DNA of 64,000 nucleotides, taken from Oceanospirillaceae bacterium (GTDB lineage: Bacteria; Pseudomonadota; Gammaproteobacteria; Pseudomonadales; Balneatricaceae). The position numbers and the translations under genes are program-made. Of the stretch, positions 27,863 through 37,544 are shown one piece after another (position 1 is the first letter of the stretch; every line of letters starts with the position of its first letter). The stretch lies in contig JABGSN010000063.1 of assembly GCA_018647765.1 (NCBI GenBank), positions 33,646 to 97,645 on the forward strand, given 5' to 3'. The notes under the pieces were generated by a model. The model had not been told where the DNA came from and did no database searches. It saw nothing but the letters and a program-made list of their open reading frames with translations.

Positions 27863-28885
27863 ATGAGTTCTCAACATCGAGTAGCGGTGATTGGTGGCGG
27901 TAGTTTTGGTACCGTACTCGCCGACATCGTAGCCCACAACGGTTACCCTGTGCGTTTGTGGATGCGTGATGAAGCCCTAGCGCAGGAAATTGCTGACACA
28001 CGCATTAATTCCCGCTACGTGCCGGGTCTTACCTTGCACGCAGATCTAGAAATCGTGACCGACCTAGGCGACTGTATTAGTGCTGCTGATACAGTCATCT
28101 TTTCGGTGCCCAGTAAGGCATTTCGGGGCATCTTGGACTTAGTCAAAGACTTTATCACCCCAGACCAAAACTTAGTGACCACCGCCAAGGGCATTGAACC
28201 CGAACGGTTTTTGCTCATGAGCCAAGTGCTGGAAGTGTATTTTCCTAACAACCCTGTCGGTGTTATCAGTGGCCCAAACTTAGCTAAAGAAGTGGCGGCA
28301 AAGCAACTTACCGGTACGGTTATTGCCAGCGACAACGAGGCCCTGCGCCAAACCATACAAGACGTGCTGCAATGTAGTTTTTTTCGAGTCTACGCCAGTA
28401 ACGATCGCTATGGCACGGAATTGGGCGGCGCGCTAAAAAATATCTACGCCATTGCCGCGGGCTTGAGTGCCGCTATGGGCATGGGCGAAAACACCCGCAG
28501 CATGCTACTGACCCGAAGTTTAGCGGAAATGAGCCGTTTAGCAGTGCACATGGGCGCCAACCCAATGACCTTTTTGGGGCTGGCGGGCGTGGGCGACCTT
28601 ATCGTCACTTGTATGTCGCCTTTGAGCCGAAATTACCGAGTAGGTTATGCTTTAGGACAGGGTAAGAGTTTAGATGAGGCCGTTTCCGAATTGGGCGAAG
28701 TGGCCGAAGGGGTCAATACCTTAGCCTTGGTTAAAGCCAAGTCGGATCAACTACACGTGCATATGCCCCTAGTTGATGGTCTGTATGCCTTGGTATATGA
28801 AGGTGCAGAGGTGTCCAGCGTGGCTCAGTCTTTGATGTCTAGAGATCAGAATTCTGACGTTGAGTTTGTACTAAAACGAAGCTAA
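27863..28885 (+). CDS. gpsA: Glycerol-3-phosphate dehydrogenase [NAD(P)+]
   Basis: 340 residues. Seen: N-terminal dinucleotide fold VIGGGSFGTVLADI, SVPSKAFRGIL, TTAKGIEP, ISGPNLAKEVA, and ELGGALKNIYAIAAGLSAAMGMGEN with the catalytic lysine. It reduces dihydroxyacetone phosphate to sn-glycerol 3-phosphate, the phospholipid backbone. Cytosolic. It probably shares a transcript with rhlB (10-base gap). Confidence 0.96.
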   Translation: MSSQHRVAVIGGGSFGTVLADIVAHNGYPVRLWMRDEALAQEIADTRINSRYVPGLTLHADLEIVTDLGDCISAADTVIFSVPSKAFRGILDLVKDFITPDQNLVTTAKGIEPERFLLMSQVLEVYFPNNPVGVISGPNLAKEVAAKQLTGTVIASDNEALRQTIQDVLQCSFFRVYASNDRYGTELGGALKNIYAIAAGLSAAMGMGENTRSMLLTRSLAEMSRLAVHMGANPMTFLGLAGVGDLIVTCMSPLSRNYRVGYALGQGKSLDEAVSELGEVAEGVNTLALVKAKSDQLHVHMPLVDGLYALVYEGAEVSSVAQSLMSRDQNSDVEFVLKRS

Positions 28886-28975
28886 CCCACGCTCCTTTTG
28901 CCAGTGGCAACACTTGAAATATGGGCGTCTAGCCTCTATGTTGTTATTATCACCACATCCAATGGAGTTGAATGA

Positions 28976-29272
28976 ATGCAAGCGTTAAAGAACAATCTCA
29001 CCTCAGAAGCGTTTTGGCTACGTTTGGTATTTATGTTGTTAAGCCTGCTATTAGTGGAGCTTGCGGCATCTGTTTTAGTATTGTTAGTTGTTGGCCAATT
29101 TTTATACCGCTTGTTTAACGAGGCAAGCCACAGCAAAATACTGCAGTTTAGTAACAGTTTAGGCCGCTTTATTCTGCATAGTTATCGATTTTTGTCCTAT
29201 CAAACCGACACCAAACCGTTTCCTTTTAGCGATTGGCCTGAGGCTGAAGACTTACCCAAGGAAGACGATTAA
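28976..29272 (+). CDS. DUF4389 family small membrane protein
   Basis: 98 residues. One long hydrophobic stretch (about 14-44, rich in Leu and Val) predicts one or two membrane helices, followed by NSLGRFILHSYRFLSYQTDTKPFPFSDWP and an acidic tail. This conserved stretch is typical of DUF4389, often found beside gpsA and sixA. Function unknown. Its stop overlaps the sixA ATG by one base (TAATG), so the two are translationally coupled. Confidence 0.82.
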   Translation: MQALKNNLTSEAFWLRLVFMLLSLLLVELAASVLVLLVVGQFLYRLFNEASHSKILQFSNSLGRFILHSYRFLSYQTDTKPFPFSDWPEAEDLPKEDD

Positions 29273-29742
29273 TGAAACTGTTGTTGGTGCGTCATGGTGA
29301 AGCCAGTTTTAATGCTTCAACCGACGCCCAGCGTCCCCTTACACAGCAAGGCATACGTGCAGTTGAGCAACAAGTCGCCAACGCTGCGATCCCTTGGGCC
29401 GATTTCTCTGCCCTATGGGCTAGCCCATATTTACGAGCGCAGCAAACAGCCCAACTCATTCAACGTCGCTTAGAAGCGCAGTCACTGCCCTTGGAGTTAC
29501 AAACGCATCAAGCCATTACGCCCCATGGCGAGTTAAACCAAGTGCAAGATTTTTTGTTAGCACAACCTCAAGCAGGCATTATCTTGGTTACGCATCAACC
29601 ACTAGTGAGCGGCTTGATAGGGCGTTTTTGCCATGCTGACCCCTATCTTGGTGAGCCCATGATGCCAGCCTCAATGGCCTTGTTAGAGGGCGAAGTTGCG
29701 GTTGCCGCATGTATGACCTTGACTCAATTGGAGCACCCATGA
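29272..29742 (+). CDS. sixA: Phosphohistidine phosphatase SixA
   Basis: 156 residues with the histidine-phosphatase RHG signature (LLVRHGEA, His8), PLTQQGIRAV, the ASPYLRAQQTA segment, and a second catalytic His in VTHQPLV. This compact layout with no insertion domain is SixA, which removes phosphate from protein histidines (for example ArcB or the nitrogen PTS). It overlaps both the preceding DUF4389 gene and the following DUF4892 gene. Confidence 0.92.
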   Translation: MKLLLVRHGEASFNASTDAQRPLTQQGIRAVEQQVANAAIPWADFSALWASPYLRAQQTAQLIQRRLEAQSLPLELQTHQAITPHGELNQVQDFLLAQPQAGIILVTHQPLVSGLIGRFCHADPYLGEPMMPASMALLEGEVAVAACMTLTQLEHP

Positions 29743-30287
29743 AACTGGATTTCAAAGCACTCATCGTGTTGTTAATACCCTTCACTTTGGCGACTTATAG
29801 CGTCAATGGTTATGCCGACACCGTACTTAACATGGTCCCGGGTAGTCGTTTAGTGGAGCGGGTTACACTTGGCGCCCCCTACTATGTATTGCCGGTAAGT
29901 AGCATACGCAAAGTTAATGGCGTGATTGCAGCTGAGCATAATTTGTATTTAACCGGTGAACTGTCGGCCTACACTTGGCAAGTGGTACCGGGCATGGGGC
30001 CTGAGCGCGCCCACTTAACTAGCCTGTCGCAGTTACAAGATGCTGGTGCAGAAGTATTGTTTGACTGTCATGGTCGCGCCTGTGGCTCTAGCAACCAATG
30101 GGCTAATCAAGTGTTTCACGAATCTGGCCTCTACGGCTTAGATGAACAGCAGCGTTACACTGCGCTAAAACAACAGGTACCGCAAGGGGTGGACTATTAT
30201 GCGCTTTATACCACCCAGAGGGGAAATCGCAAAGTTTACCTGCATTTCGAACATTTACAGGGTATGACCCAGCAGATAGGACAGTAA
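29739..30287 (+). CDS. DUF4892-like secreted protein
   Basis: Start set at 29739 (MKLDFK), overlapping the sixA stop by ATGA; the earlier frame start at 29709 lies inside sixA. 182 residues with a clear signal peptide (about 1-26, ending NGYA-DT), so periplasmic or outer-membrane associated. It has two cysteines in FDCHGRACGSSNQWAN. It resembles DUF4892 proteins that accompany sixA; function unknown. The rssA-like ATG overlaps its stop. Confidence 0.72.
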   Translation: MKLDFKALIVLLIPFTLATYSVNGYADTVLNMVPGSRLVERVTLGAPYYVLPVSSIRKVNGVIAAEHNLYLTGELSAYTWQVVPGMGPERAHLTSLSQLQDAGAEVLFDCHGRACGSSNQWANQVFHESGLYGLDEQQRYTALKQQVPQGVDYYALYTTQRGNRKVYLHFEHLQGMTQQIGQ

Positions 30288-31150
30288 TGATGCCAACAGT
30301 GGCCTTGGTTTTAGGCAGTGGTGGAGCCAGAGGCAACGCCCATATCGGTGTGATACAAGTGCTAGAAGAACAAGGTTTTGATATCGTTAGCATCGCCGGC
30401 TGCTCCATGGGCTCGGTCGTAGGGGGCATGTATGCCGCAGGTCAGTTGCCTGCATTCACAAGCTGGGTAACGGGGCTTTCTCGCTTTGACGTGTTTCGAT
30501 TGGTGGATATGTCACTCTTATCCATGGGTGCGATTAGGGGCGAAAAAGCCTATGCCGTGTTGCAAAATTTAGTGGGGGATCAGCTGATTGAAAACCTACC
30601 CATCCCCTATACTGCGGTGGCAACCGATTTGGTGAAACAGCAAGAAGTATGGTTTCAAAGTGGTCTTATGATGGACGCCATCCGGGCGAGTGTGGCGGTA
30701 CCGGGCATGATTATGCCGGTGACTGAGGATGATCGTTTTCTAGTGGATGGAGGTTTGTTGAATCCTGTGCCTATTATGCCTACCGTTGCCGATCAAGCGG
30801 ACCTTATTATTGCGGTCAACTTAAATACCGATGTGACACACCAGCCTGTGCTGCAAAGGCCTAACTTGAATAGAGACGGCCACCACGACGAGTGGACTGT
30901 GCCCAACGCCAATATCAGTAAAAGTCAACGTAGTCATTTACAGTGGAATAAAATGGAAATGATCAACCAGTGTTTCGAAACCATGCAGACGACCATGGCA
31001 AAGTACAAAATGGCAGGCTATGAGCCCGATGTGGAGATTAAAATAGACCGCAATGAGTGTAGTTTTTTTGAGCTCTATCGCGCTAAAGAAATGATTGCGG
31101 TGGGACGCAAAGCGGCGTTATCTGCCCTGCAAGCAGGGCGTAAGATCTAG
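30287..31150 (+). CDS. rssA: Patatin-like phospholipase RssA family protein
   Basis: 287 residues. Oxyanion loop GSGGARG (10-16), nucleophile Ser40 in GCSMGS, and the catalytic Asp in VDGGLLNPVP form the patatin Ser/Asp dyad. The E. coli relative is RssA. Cytosolic, no signal peptide. It probably cleaves acyl esters of phospholipids, but the substrate is unknown. The start overlaps the previous stop by one base. Confidence 0.88.
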   Translation: MMPTVALVLGSGGARGNAHIGVIQVLEEQGFDIVSIAGCSMGSVVGGMYAAGQLPAFTSWVTGLSRFDVFRLVDMSLLSMGAIRGEKAYAVLQNLVGDQLIENLPIPYTAVATDLVKQQEVWFQSGLMMDAIRASVAVPGMIMPVTEDDRFLVDGGLLNPVPIMPTVADQADLIIAVNLNTDVTHQPVLQRPNLNRDGHHDEWTVPNANISKSQRSHLQWNKMEMINQCFETMQTTMAKYKMAGYEPDVEIKIDRNECSFFELYRAKEMIAVGRKAALSALQAGRKI

Positions 31151-31178
31151 TTAAGTCCTAAACCGGTTTAGGACTTAA
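31151..31178. repeat. 28-bp perfect palindrome between rssA and folE
   Basis: TTAAGTCCTAAACC and its exact reverse complement GGTTTAGGACTTAA meet without a spacer. It begins at the base after the rssA stop and contains the last codons and stop of folE. Neither side has a T-run, so a standard terminator is not obvious; it may still act as a two-way mRNA 3'-end stem. Confidence 0.8.
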
Positions 31179-31710
31179 TAAGGGTTAAAAATTCGGCACG
31201 GGTACGTGCGTCTTCACGCAGCTTACCTAGCAGTACCGAGGTCTTCATGTTGGCATTTTGTTTTTGCACACCACGCATCATCATACACATGTGCTGAGCT
31301 TCAATGATAACGCCCACACCTTTCGCATCGGTGACGTCCATAATGGTGTCGGCAATTTGTTTGGTCATGTTTTCTTGAATTTGTAGGCGTCGGGCGTACA
31401 TATCCACAATGCGTGCCACCTTAGACAGTCCCAGCACTTTACCCGATGGCAAATAGGCTACATGGCATTTGCCAATAAACGGTAACAAGTGATGCTCACA
31501 TAGAGAGTACAGTTCGATGTCCTTAACGATGACCATTTCTTCGTTGTCCGAAGGAAACAGGGCACCGTTTATAACGTCATCAATGTTCTTTTCGTAACCG
31601 TTATTGAGGAACTTAAAGGCTTTGGCAGCCCGCTTAGGGGTGTCCTTTAGGCCTGGGCGGTTTAAGTCTTCGCCGATGCCGGCGATGATATCTGCGTATG
31701 CTTTTTCCAT
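31168..31710 (-). CDS. folE: GTP cyclohydrolase I
   Basis: Start set at 31710 (MEKAYADII); the frame continues to 31800 but the extra 30 residues do not look like FolE. 180 residues. Seen: [16 protein letters not shown], zinc/catalytic region [10 protein letters not shown] with Cys71, His73 and His74, [18 protein letters not shown], and [10 protein letters not shown] with the third zinc ligand. It converts GTP to dihydroneopterin triphosphate, the first step of folate synthesis. Confidence 0.95.
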   Translation of the reverse strand: MEKAYADIIAGIGEDLNRPGLKDTPKRAAKAFKFLNNGYEKNIDDVINGALFPSDNEEMVIVKDIELYSLCEHHLLPFIGKCHVAYLPSGKVLGLSKVARIVDMYARRLQIQENMTKQIADTIMDVTDAKGVGVIIEAQHMCMMMRGVQKQNANMKTSVLLGKLREDARTRAEFLTLIKS

Positions 31711-31827
31711 GGGGATTCTCGGTAAAATGGCGGCTTCAAATTTAACGCGCACCATACTTGATGCACAGGCAGAGGTAAAGGGGTAGTGTCGCTTTAGCAC
31801 TCTAATTGGGTTTATATTAACTCATTT

Positions 31828-32406
31828 CTACCGATTTTTGCGGCTGTTCTTGAGTAATACATAAACCGCCCCCGTGCCACCGTCTTTGGGCAGTGCCGAA
31901 GTAAACGCCAATACCTCATCCACTTGCTGTAACCAATGGTTTACGTGGGACTTGAGCAATGCCTGTCCGGCGCCACGCAGGTCCCCATTATCATCGGTAT
32001 AACCCGCACCCGCTTTGCCATGAATGATCAATAGACAGCGGTCGCCCTCGGCTTGAGCTTGTTTGATGGCCCGCCAAACCACCTCACGGGCTTGTTCTAC
32101 GCGATAACCATGTAAATCGGCAAACAGGGTAGGCCGCATATGACCATGCTGTAGGCGACGTAAACTGGCGGCGTCCAAGCCGCTACGGTGGTAGCTCAAC
32201 ACTTGTTCAGATTTGACCATAATAAAGCCATCTTCGCCTAACGCCGCCGCAGTAGGTGTGACTTGGGTGGCCGAAGCCCTTTTGATAGCAAGGCTTTGGG
32301 CATCTTTAGAGGTGCTTTTAGGGCTGGTTTGGCGGCCCGACTTACGCAGTGGGTCCACCCGGCCCATAGCCAACCTAAAGTCATGATCTTCGTCTTGCTG
32401 GTTCAT
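31828..32406 (-). CDS. smrB: Smr-domain endonuclease SmrB
   Basis: 192 residues: a disordered basic N-terminus (1-60), then the Smr domain with DLHG (97-100), IIHGKAG (128-133) and GGTGAVYVLLK. Known: SmrB cleaves mRNA between collided ribosomes and starts rescue. Size (E. coli 183) and location, divergent from prmB, match the gammaproteobacterial smrB-prmB-aroC arrangement. Confidence 0.93.
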   Translation of the reverse strand: MNQQDEDHDFRLAMGRVDPLRKSGRQTSPKSTSKDAQSLAIKRASATQVTPTAAALGEDGFIMVKSEQVLSYHRSGLDAASLRRLQHGHMRPTLFADLHGYRVEQAREVVWRAIKQAQAEGDRCLLIIHGKAGAGYTDDNGDLRGAGQALLKSHVNHWLQQVDEVLAFTSALPKDGGTGAVYVLLKNSRKNR

Positions 32407-32520
32407 AATTAGTTAATGCGGTTGGACTTGTGGTTTATACCAAAATAAGCAGTGCAGCAATGGTATCGATACTGTGCTTAGCTTACAATGGCGGGTCCAA
32501 TATTTTGTGTGTAATTGTTT

Positions 32521-33426
32521 ATGAGTACCACTTTGCTGCAGTCTATAGAAGCCGCCGAACACACTTTAACTGAAGCTCAGGTGTTTTTTGGTCATGGCAC
32601 CGACAATGCATGGGACGAAGCTGTGTTTTTAGTGTTAGGTGCCTGTGGGCTGCCGTTAGATGCAAACCAAGAGCAGTTGCAGACCGTGTTAACAAGCGCG
32701 CAGTTGGCAACCGTAAGTCAGTGGTTGTTAAAACGCATTGACCAGCGAGTGCCGTTACCTTACTTGCTGGGTGAAACCTGGTTTGCAGGTATTCCTTTTG
32801 CAGTGAGTGAGGCCGTCATCATCCCGCGTTCGCCCATGGCTGAGCTCATTGCAGAACAGTTTTCACCGTGTTTGAAAAAAACACCTAAAAAAGCCCTAGA
32901 CCTGTGCTGTGGTAGTGGTTGTATTGGCATTGCTATGGCCTTGCACATGGACATTCCACACGTGGATATGGTTGACATTGCACCTGCTGCCTTGGCGCTA
33001 AGCCAGCGTAACATTGAGGCCCATGGGCTAAGTCAGACCGTATCTGTGTATGATTCCAATTTGTTTGCTGGCCTTAAAACAACTCAATACGACTTAATTG
33101 TGAGTAATCCGCCTTACGTTGATGCTAAAGATTACCACGACATGCCCGCTGAGTTTGCCCACGAGCCAAAATTGGCATTGGTGTCGGGTGATGATGGCCT
33201 CGATTTAACTGCATTAATGTTGTCTCAAGCGGCAGATTGGTTAACTGATCAGGGCGTGATTGTCATAGAAGTAGGTAACAGTGAAGTGGCTTTACAGGCC
33301 GCGTTGCCCGAGGTGCCATTTTTGTGGCTTGAGTTGAGTCAGGGTGGCAACGGTATTTTTTGTCTGACGGCGGCGCAATGCAGACAATACCAAGGCCGAT
33401 TTACTACATGGCAACAGTCTCGATAG
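32521..33426 (+). CDS. prmB: Ribosomal protein L3 glutamine methyltransferase
   Basis: Start at ATG 32521. 301 residues. SAM site DLCCGSGCIG (127-136) and NPPY (196-199), the glutamine-methylating signature. PrmB modifies Gln150 of L3; the N-terminal helical part and neighbour aroC separate it from PrmC. Divergent from smrB. Confidence 0.94.
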   Translation: MSTTLLQSIEAAEHTLTEAQVFFGHGTDNAWDEAVFLVLGACGLPLDANQEQLQTVLTSAQLATVSQWLLKRIDQRVPLPYLLGETWFAGIPFAVSEAVIIPRSPMAELIAEQFSPCLKKTPKKALDLCCGSGCIGIAMALHMDIPHVDMVDIAPAALALSQRNIEAHGLSQTVSVYDSNLFAGLKTTQYDLIVSNPPYVDAKDYHDMPAEFAHEPKLALVSGDDGLDLTALMLSQAADWLTDQGVIVIEVGNSEVALQAALPEVPFLWLELSQGGNGIFCLTAAQCRQYQGRFTTWQQSR

Positions 33427-33490
33427 ATTGCAGCTGGGGCTCGTAAACAGCTATAATTTGACCTGAAATATAATTTGAGTAAAACCACCC

Positions 33491-34576
33491 ATGTCTGGCA
33501 ATACCTTTGGTAAGTTGTTTACCGTTACCACCTTTGGCGAAAGCCATGGCCCTGCATTAGGCGCAACCATTGATGGCTGCCCAGCCGGTATTGAATTGTG
33601 CGAAGCCGATCTGCAAATTGATTTGGACCGCCGTAAGCCTGGCACGTCTCGCCACACCACACAGCGCCGTGAAGCCGACCAAGTACGTATCCTCTCTGGC
33701 GTATTTGAAGGCGTCACCACCGGTACGCCGATTGGATTGTTAATCGAAAATACAGATCAACGTTCAAAAGACTATGGCAACATTAAGGATCAATTCCGGC
33801 CTGCCCACGCAGACTACACCTACATGCACAAATATGGCGTGCGCGATTATCGTGGTGGTGGCCGCTCATCGGCTCGAGAAACGGCTATGCGAGTGGCGGC
33901 AGGCGCCGTAGCAAAGAAGTTCTTGGCCACCCAAGGCATTCAAGTGAATGGTTTTTTATCGCAAATAGGCCCCATTAAACTCACCTGCCCAGATCCCAGT
34001 ATAGTTAATGACAACCCATTCTTTTGTGGCCAGGCCGATAAACTTGAAGAACTTGAGCAATTTATGGATGCCTTACGTAAGTCAGGTGACTCCATTGGGG
34101 CGCAAGTGACCGTCATCGCCACCGGTGTTGCAGCGGGTCTTGGGGAACCTATTTTTGACCGTCTTGATGCCGAATTAGCCCATGGTTTAATGAGGATTAA
34201 TGCCGTTAAAGGGGTGGAAATTGGCGACGGCTTTGAGGCCGTCAGTCAGCGCGGTACAGAACATCGTGATGAAATGACCCCGAGCGGCTTTTTATCTAAC
34301 CATGCCGGCGGCATTTTAGGTGGTATCAGCAGCGGCCAAGACATCATCACCCGCATTGCCCTCAAACCGACGTCCAGTTTACACCTGCCGGGCCAGTCTA
34401 TTGATGTGCATGGCAATGCCGTTGAAGTGGTCACCAAGGGGCGACATGATCCGTGCGTGGGTATCCGCGCAACACCGATTGCAGAAGCGATGGTCGCGTT
34501 AACCTTGATAGACCATTTTTTACGTCAGCGCGGTCAAAATGGCAGCCCAAGTTATGACCTTCCTACCATTAACTAG
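33491..34576 (+). CDS. aroC: Chorismate synthase
   Basis: 361 residues starting [19 protein letters not shown], with the three family signatures [29 protein letters not shown] and [17 protein letters not shown]. It removes phosphate from EPSP to give chorismate with reduced FMN, the branch point to aromatic amino acids and folate. Only 10 bases separate it from tupA. Confidence 0.98.
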   Translation: MSGNTFGKLFTVTTFGESHGPALGATIDGCPAGIELCEADLQIDLDRRKPGTSRHTTQRREADQVRILSGVFEGVTTGTPIGLLIENTDQRSKDYGNIKDQFRPAHADYTYMHKYGVRDYRGGGRSSARETAMRVAAGAVAKKFLATQGIQVNGFLSQIGPIKLTCPDPSIVNDNPFFCGQADKLEELEQFMDALRKSGDSIGAQVTVIATGVAAGLGEPIFDRLDAELAHGLMRINAVKGVEIGDGFEAVSQRGTEHRDEMTPSGFLSNHAGGILGGISSGQDIITRIALKPTSSLHLPGQSIDVHGNAVEVVTKGRHDPCVGIRATPIAEAMVALTLIDHFLRQRGQNGSPSYDLPTIN

Positions 34577-34586
34577 GTTGGTATTG

Positions 34587-35402
34587 ATGAACTACATACC
34601 GACGATGGCCCTACGTGCCGCCTTAGCTACATTGTTTAGCTTGATGAGTTGTTTGGCATTAGCCGCCGAAAGCATTCGTTTAGCCACCACTACCAGTACC
34701 TATAATTCTGGTTTGCTTGGTCATTTGTTGAGCGCCTACGGTGAAAATCACACCTTGGAAGTACAGGTTATTTCCGTGGGTACGGGCAAGGCGCTTAGGA
34801 TGGCACAAAACGGCGATGTTGATTTAGTCATGACTCACGCGCCAGCAGCAGAGGCGGCGTTTATTGACCAAGGTTTTGGCATAGAAGCCCACAGTGTCAT
34901 GTATAACGACTTCATATTAGTAGGGCCTAAGGCTGACCCTGCCAATGTCCATGGCAGCCATACGGTGATCGAAGGCTTGCAGCGCATAGCGCAGGTTAAT
35001 AGCAAGTTTATTTCTCGAGGTGACGACTCGGGTACCCACAAAAAAGAGTTACAGCTATGGCAGCACCTAGGCGCTAGTCCGACCTTTAGTGGTTATTTAG
35101 AATCAGGCCGAGGTATGGGCCACAGTTTGCAAATGGCCTCGGAACTGGGCGCCTACACCATGACCGACCGCGGTACATGGTTAGCACTCAAACAAAAATT
35201 ACACCTGCAACTGGTGTTAGAAAGTGACCCTCGGCTATTAAACCCATATAAGGTAATATTGGTTAATCCCGCTCGCCACGTCCATGTAAAAGTGGATGAG
35301 GCACGCTCATTTGCCCAGTGGCTTGTTAACCCAGAAGGTCAGGCCGCCATCGGCAGTTTTCGCATTAATGGCGAGCCCTTATTTGTACCTGCGGCTGAGT
35401 AA
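34587..35402 (+). CDS. tupA: Tungstate ABC transporter, substrate-binding protein
   Basis: Start at ATG 34587 after a TAGGTTGGT ribosome site; earlier starts lie in aroC. 271 residues with a signal peptide (to about ALAAES). Seen: ATTTSTYNSGLL, VGTGKALRMAQNGDVDLVMTHAPAAE and MYNDFILVGP, the TupA anion-binding pattern. It captures tungstate in the periplasm for TupBC. Confidence 0.93.
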   Translation: MNYIPTMALRAALATLFSLMSCLALAAESIRLATTTSTYNSGLLGHLLSAYGENHTLEVQVISVGTGKALRMAQNGDVDLVMTHAPAAEAAFIDQGFGIEAHSVMYNDFILVGPKADPANVHGSHTVIEGLQRIAQVNSKFISRGDDSGTHKKELQLWQHLGASPTFSGYLESGRGMGHSLQMASELGAYTMTDRGTWLALKQKLHLQLVLESDPRLLNPYKVILVNPARHVHVKVDEARSFAQWLVNPEGQAAIGSFRINGEPLFVPAAE

Positions 35403-35410
35403 ACCCACCT

Positions 35411-36121
35411 ATGAATGAATTATGGCACACCTTTAGCGCCGCTATTACTCAGTTGGCTAGTGGTGACCCCATGTTATGGGGCATTGTTGGGGTGTCCTTT
35501 AGTGTGTCGGCAAGCGCTTTGTTTATCGCCTTGTTGCCTGCCTTGAGCGTGGGTTTTGTTTTAGCTTATTTTCGTTTTCCTAGCCGTTGGGCGTTGATTA
35601 GTTTACTTAATAGCTTATTGGCAGTGCCCACTGTGGTGGTGGGTTTAGTATTGTATATGATGTTATCTCGGTCTGGACCATTGGGGGATCTTAACCTCTT
35701 GTTTACTCGCCCAGCGATGATTATCGGGCAGATATTATTGTGCTTTCCGCTGCTTGTTGCCATGAGCTTGAGCGCATTTCAAGCCGCGGATCACCGAGTG
35801 TTAGAAACTGCAAAAACCCTGGGGGCTAGCCCTTGGCAAGCCTTTGTGACCTTATTGTTTGAAGTGCGGTTTGCGTTATTAGCAGCACTAGTAACGGCGT
35901 TTGGGCGCATTATTGCCGAAGTGGGGAGTGCCATGATGGTGGGTGGTAATATCCTTCACCACACGCGTAATATCACCACCGCCATAGCCTTAGAGACCGG
36001 CAAGGGCGAATTTGTGCAAGGGGTGGCTTTGGGTATTGTTTTACTCACCTTGGCCTTGGTGCTGAACGTAAGTTTAGGTTGGATGCAAAGTCACAGTCGC
36101 GTATTGAGGCATGGTACCTAA
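35411..36121 (+). CDS. tupB: Tungstate ABC transporter, permease
   Basis: 236 residues with about five to six hydrophobic helices. The ABC-permease EAA loop is seen at LETAKTLGASPWQAFVTLLFEVRFALLAA, within which the conserved Gly lies in LGAS. It forms the inner-membrane channel. It starts 8 bases after tupA and its stop overlaps the tupC ATG. Confidence 0.92.
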   Translation: MNELWHTFSAAITQLASGDPMLWGIVGVSFSVSASALFIALLPALSVGFVLAYFRFPSRWALISLLNSLLAVPTVVVGLVLYMMLSRSGPLGDLNLLFTRPAMIIGQILLCFPLLVAMSLSAFQAADHRVLETAKTLGASPWQAFVTLLFEVRFALLAALVTAFGRIIAEVGSAMMVGGNILHHTRNITTAIALETGKGEFVQGVALGIVLLTLALVLNVSLGWMQSHSRVLRHGT

Positions 36122-36747
36122 TGCGTTTAGAACTCACCAAGGTGCGTCAAAGTTTTGGCGAACAAGACTTGTTCGTGATTGATCAACTGCAGTTAATCAG
36201 TGGCAGCGCGGTACATTTACACGGGCCCAATGGCGCCGGTAAATCAACCTTGATGAAAATTATGGCAGGTTTGCAAAAGCCGACTGCAGGGCAGGTTAAA
36301 CGCATCGCGGACGCGGACGAGAGTGACTTGCAACAAGCGGTGATTTACTTGCACCAAAATCCCTACTTGTTTGATACTAATGTACGCAAAAATGTGGAAT
36401 ATGGGCTGCGTTTACAAGGCCGTAAAGACCCTAAAAAAGTAGACCGAGTATTGCAGTGGGCTGGGTTAGACCATTTGCAGCAGCGCCAAGCCCATTTATT
36501 GTCTGGTGGTGAACGTCAGCGGTTGGCTTTAGCACGTGCTTTAGTGTTAGACCCTGCGCTAATATTGCTCGACGAACCCACCAGTAATTTAGATGCGGGT
36601 TCATTAGAGCGCATTGAGCAAATGCTTAAAGACTTGCATCAGCGAGGCACTGGATTTTTGTTGTCTTGCCATCAAGACAACGCCCTTACCAAGCTTTGTA
36701 ATCAACATTGGCGACTAGCCGACGGCAGTTTGTCAGGCGTCGATTAG
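36121..36747 (+). CDS. tupC: Tungstate ABC transporter, ATP-binding protein
   Basis: Start at ATG 36121, sharing one base with the tupB stop. 208 residues, short as usual for this subunit. Walker A GPNGAGKST (35-43), signature LLSGGERQRLALARAL and Walker B LILLDEPTSNLD. It drives import through TupB. Its stop overlaps the convergent UPF0149 stop by 4 bases. Confidence 0.93.
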   Translation: MRLELTKVRQSFGEQDLFVIDQLQLISGSAVHLHGPNGAGKSTLMKIMAGLQKPTAGQVKRIADADESDLQQAVIYLHQNPYLFDTNVRKNVEYGLRLQGRKDPKKVDRVLQWAGLDHLQQRQAHLLSGGERQRLALARALVLDPALILLDEPTSNLDAGSLERIEQMLKDLHQRGTGFLLSCHQDNALTKLCNQHWRLADGSLSGVD

Positions 36748-37367
36748 TGTTTGCGGCCTTGGCCTTTTTTACCGGAAAAACTGCCTTTAGGTTTGTCCGC
36801 AGGTACACGGAACAATAAGTACAAGTCTTGTAATAACTCGGGGATTTGCTCACACAGTTGTTGGCAAAATTCAGGTTGGTGCCGCAACTCTTCTAGCTCG
36901 GCATCTTCGTCTAGTTTTGCTGCCAACATAAACGGCAACAAACATTCGGCGACGTCTTCTTCTTGTTGTGCAAACCATGCGTCTTCTTGGCTAAAAATAA
37001 GCTCCATAAAACCTTGAGCCCAATACTCCAGCAAGCAGTCGTCTTCTTCGTCCAGCTCTAAGGTAAGGTCACAGGGCAGGTCTATGTCTTGATCTGACTC
37101 TAAGCATTCGCGCAAATAAACAAACTCTTGGCGCATCAAGTTGAGCATCTCGTGGCGCTCCGCACTGTCCTCTTGAACTGGCGTTTCGGCTAATACCTGT
37201 TCGAGCCACTGCTCTTCGGCTAGTGGTTCTGGGCTAATGGCTAAGGCACACAAATAGCCATGCAGGGCAATGTAGTCCAAGGCTTCTTCTTGAACTTTAT
37301 CAGAGAGAAGGTAAGCATCAAGCTGGTCGATTTGGCTATCGGTTAAGGGGTCACGGGTGCTAGACAT
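36744..37367 (-). CDS. UPF0149/YecA family protein
   Basis: 207 residues from ATG 37367; an in-frame ATG at 37400, with a GAG nearby, is an alternative. Very acidic, helical, with PLTDSQIDQLDAYLL, LDYIALHGYLCALAISP and EYWAQGFMELI, the UPF0149 pattern. The tail is basic (GSFSGKKGQGRKH) and, unlike many YecA proteins, it has no SEC-C zinc motif. Function unknown. Confidence 0.85.
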   Translation of the reverse strand: MSSTRDPLTDSQIDQLDAYLLSDKVQEEALDYIALHGYLCALAISPEPLAEEQWLEQVLAETPVQEDSAERHEMLNLMRQEFVYLRECLESDQDIDLPCDLTLELDEEDDCLLEYWAQGFMELIFSQEDAWFAQQEEDVAECLLPFMLAAKLDEDAELEELRHQPEFCQQLCEQIPELLQDLYLLFRVPADKPKGSFSGKKGQGRKH

Positions 37368-37544
37368 GCTGTAAAACTCAAGATTAAATATGTTGTCCAT
37401 TGTAACTCATAGAAGAATAAAACAGCTATAGATCACTAACTTTACCTACTCTGACCAGGCTTATATTGCAAAATAAGCAATTGCTGCCTCAATAGTCGAC
37501 CCTAGGGGTGACAGTTGATCAGCCTTCGCGGATAATAGCGCGCC

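Noticed and set aside
28903..28922. Small symmetric sequence TTGCCAGTGGCAA after gpsA
   Set aside because: The loop is one base and there is no T-run; too small to call a terminator or operator.
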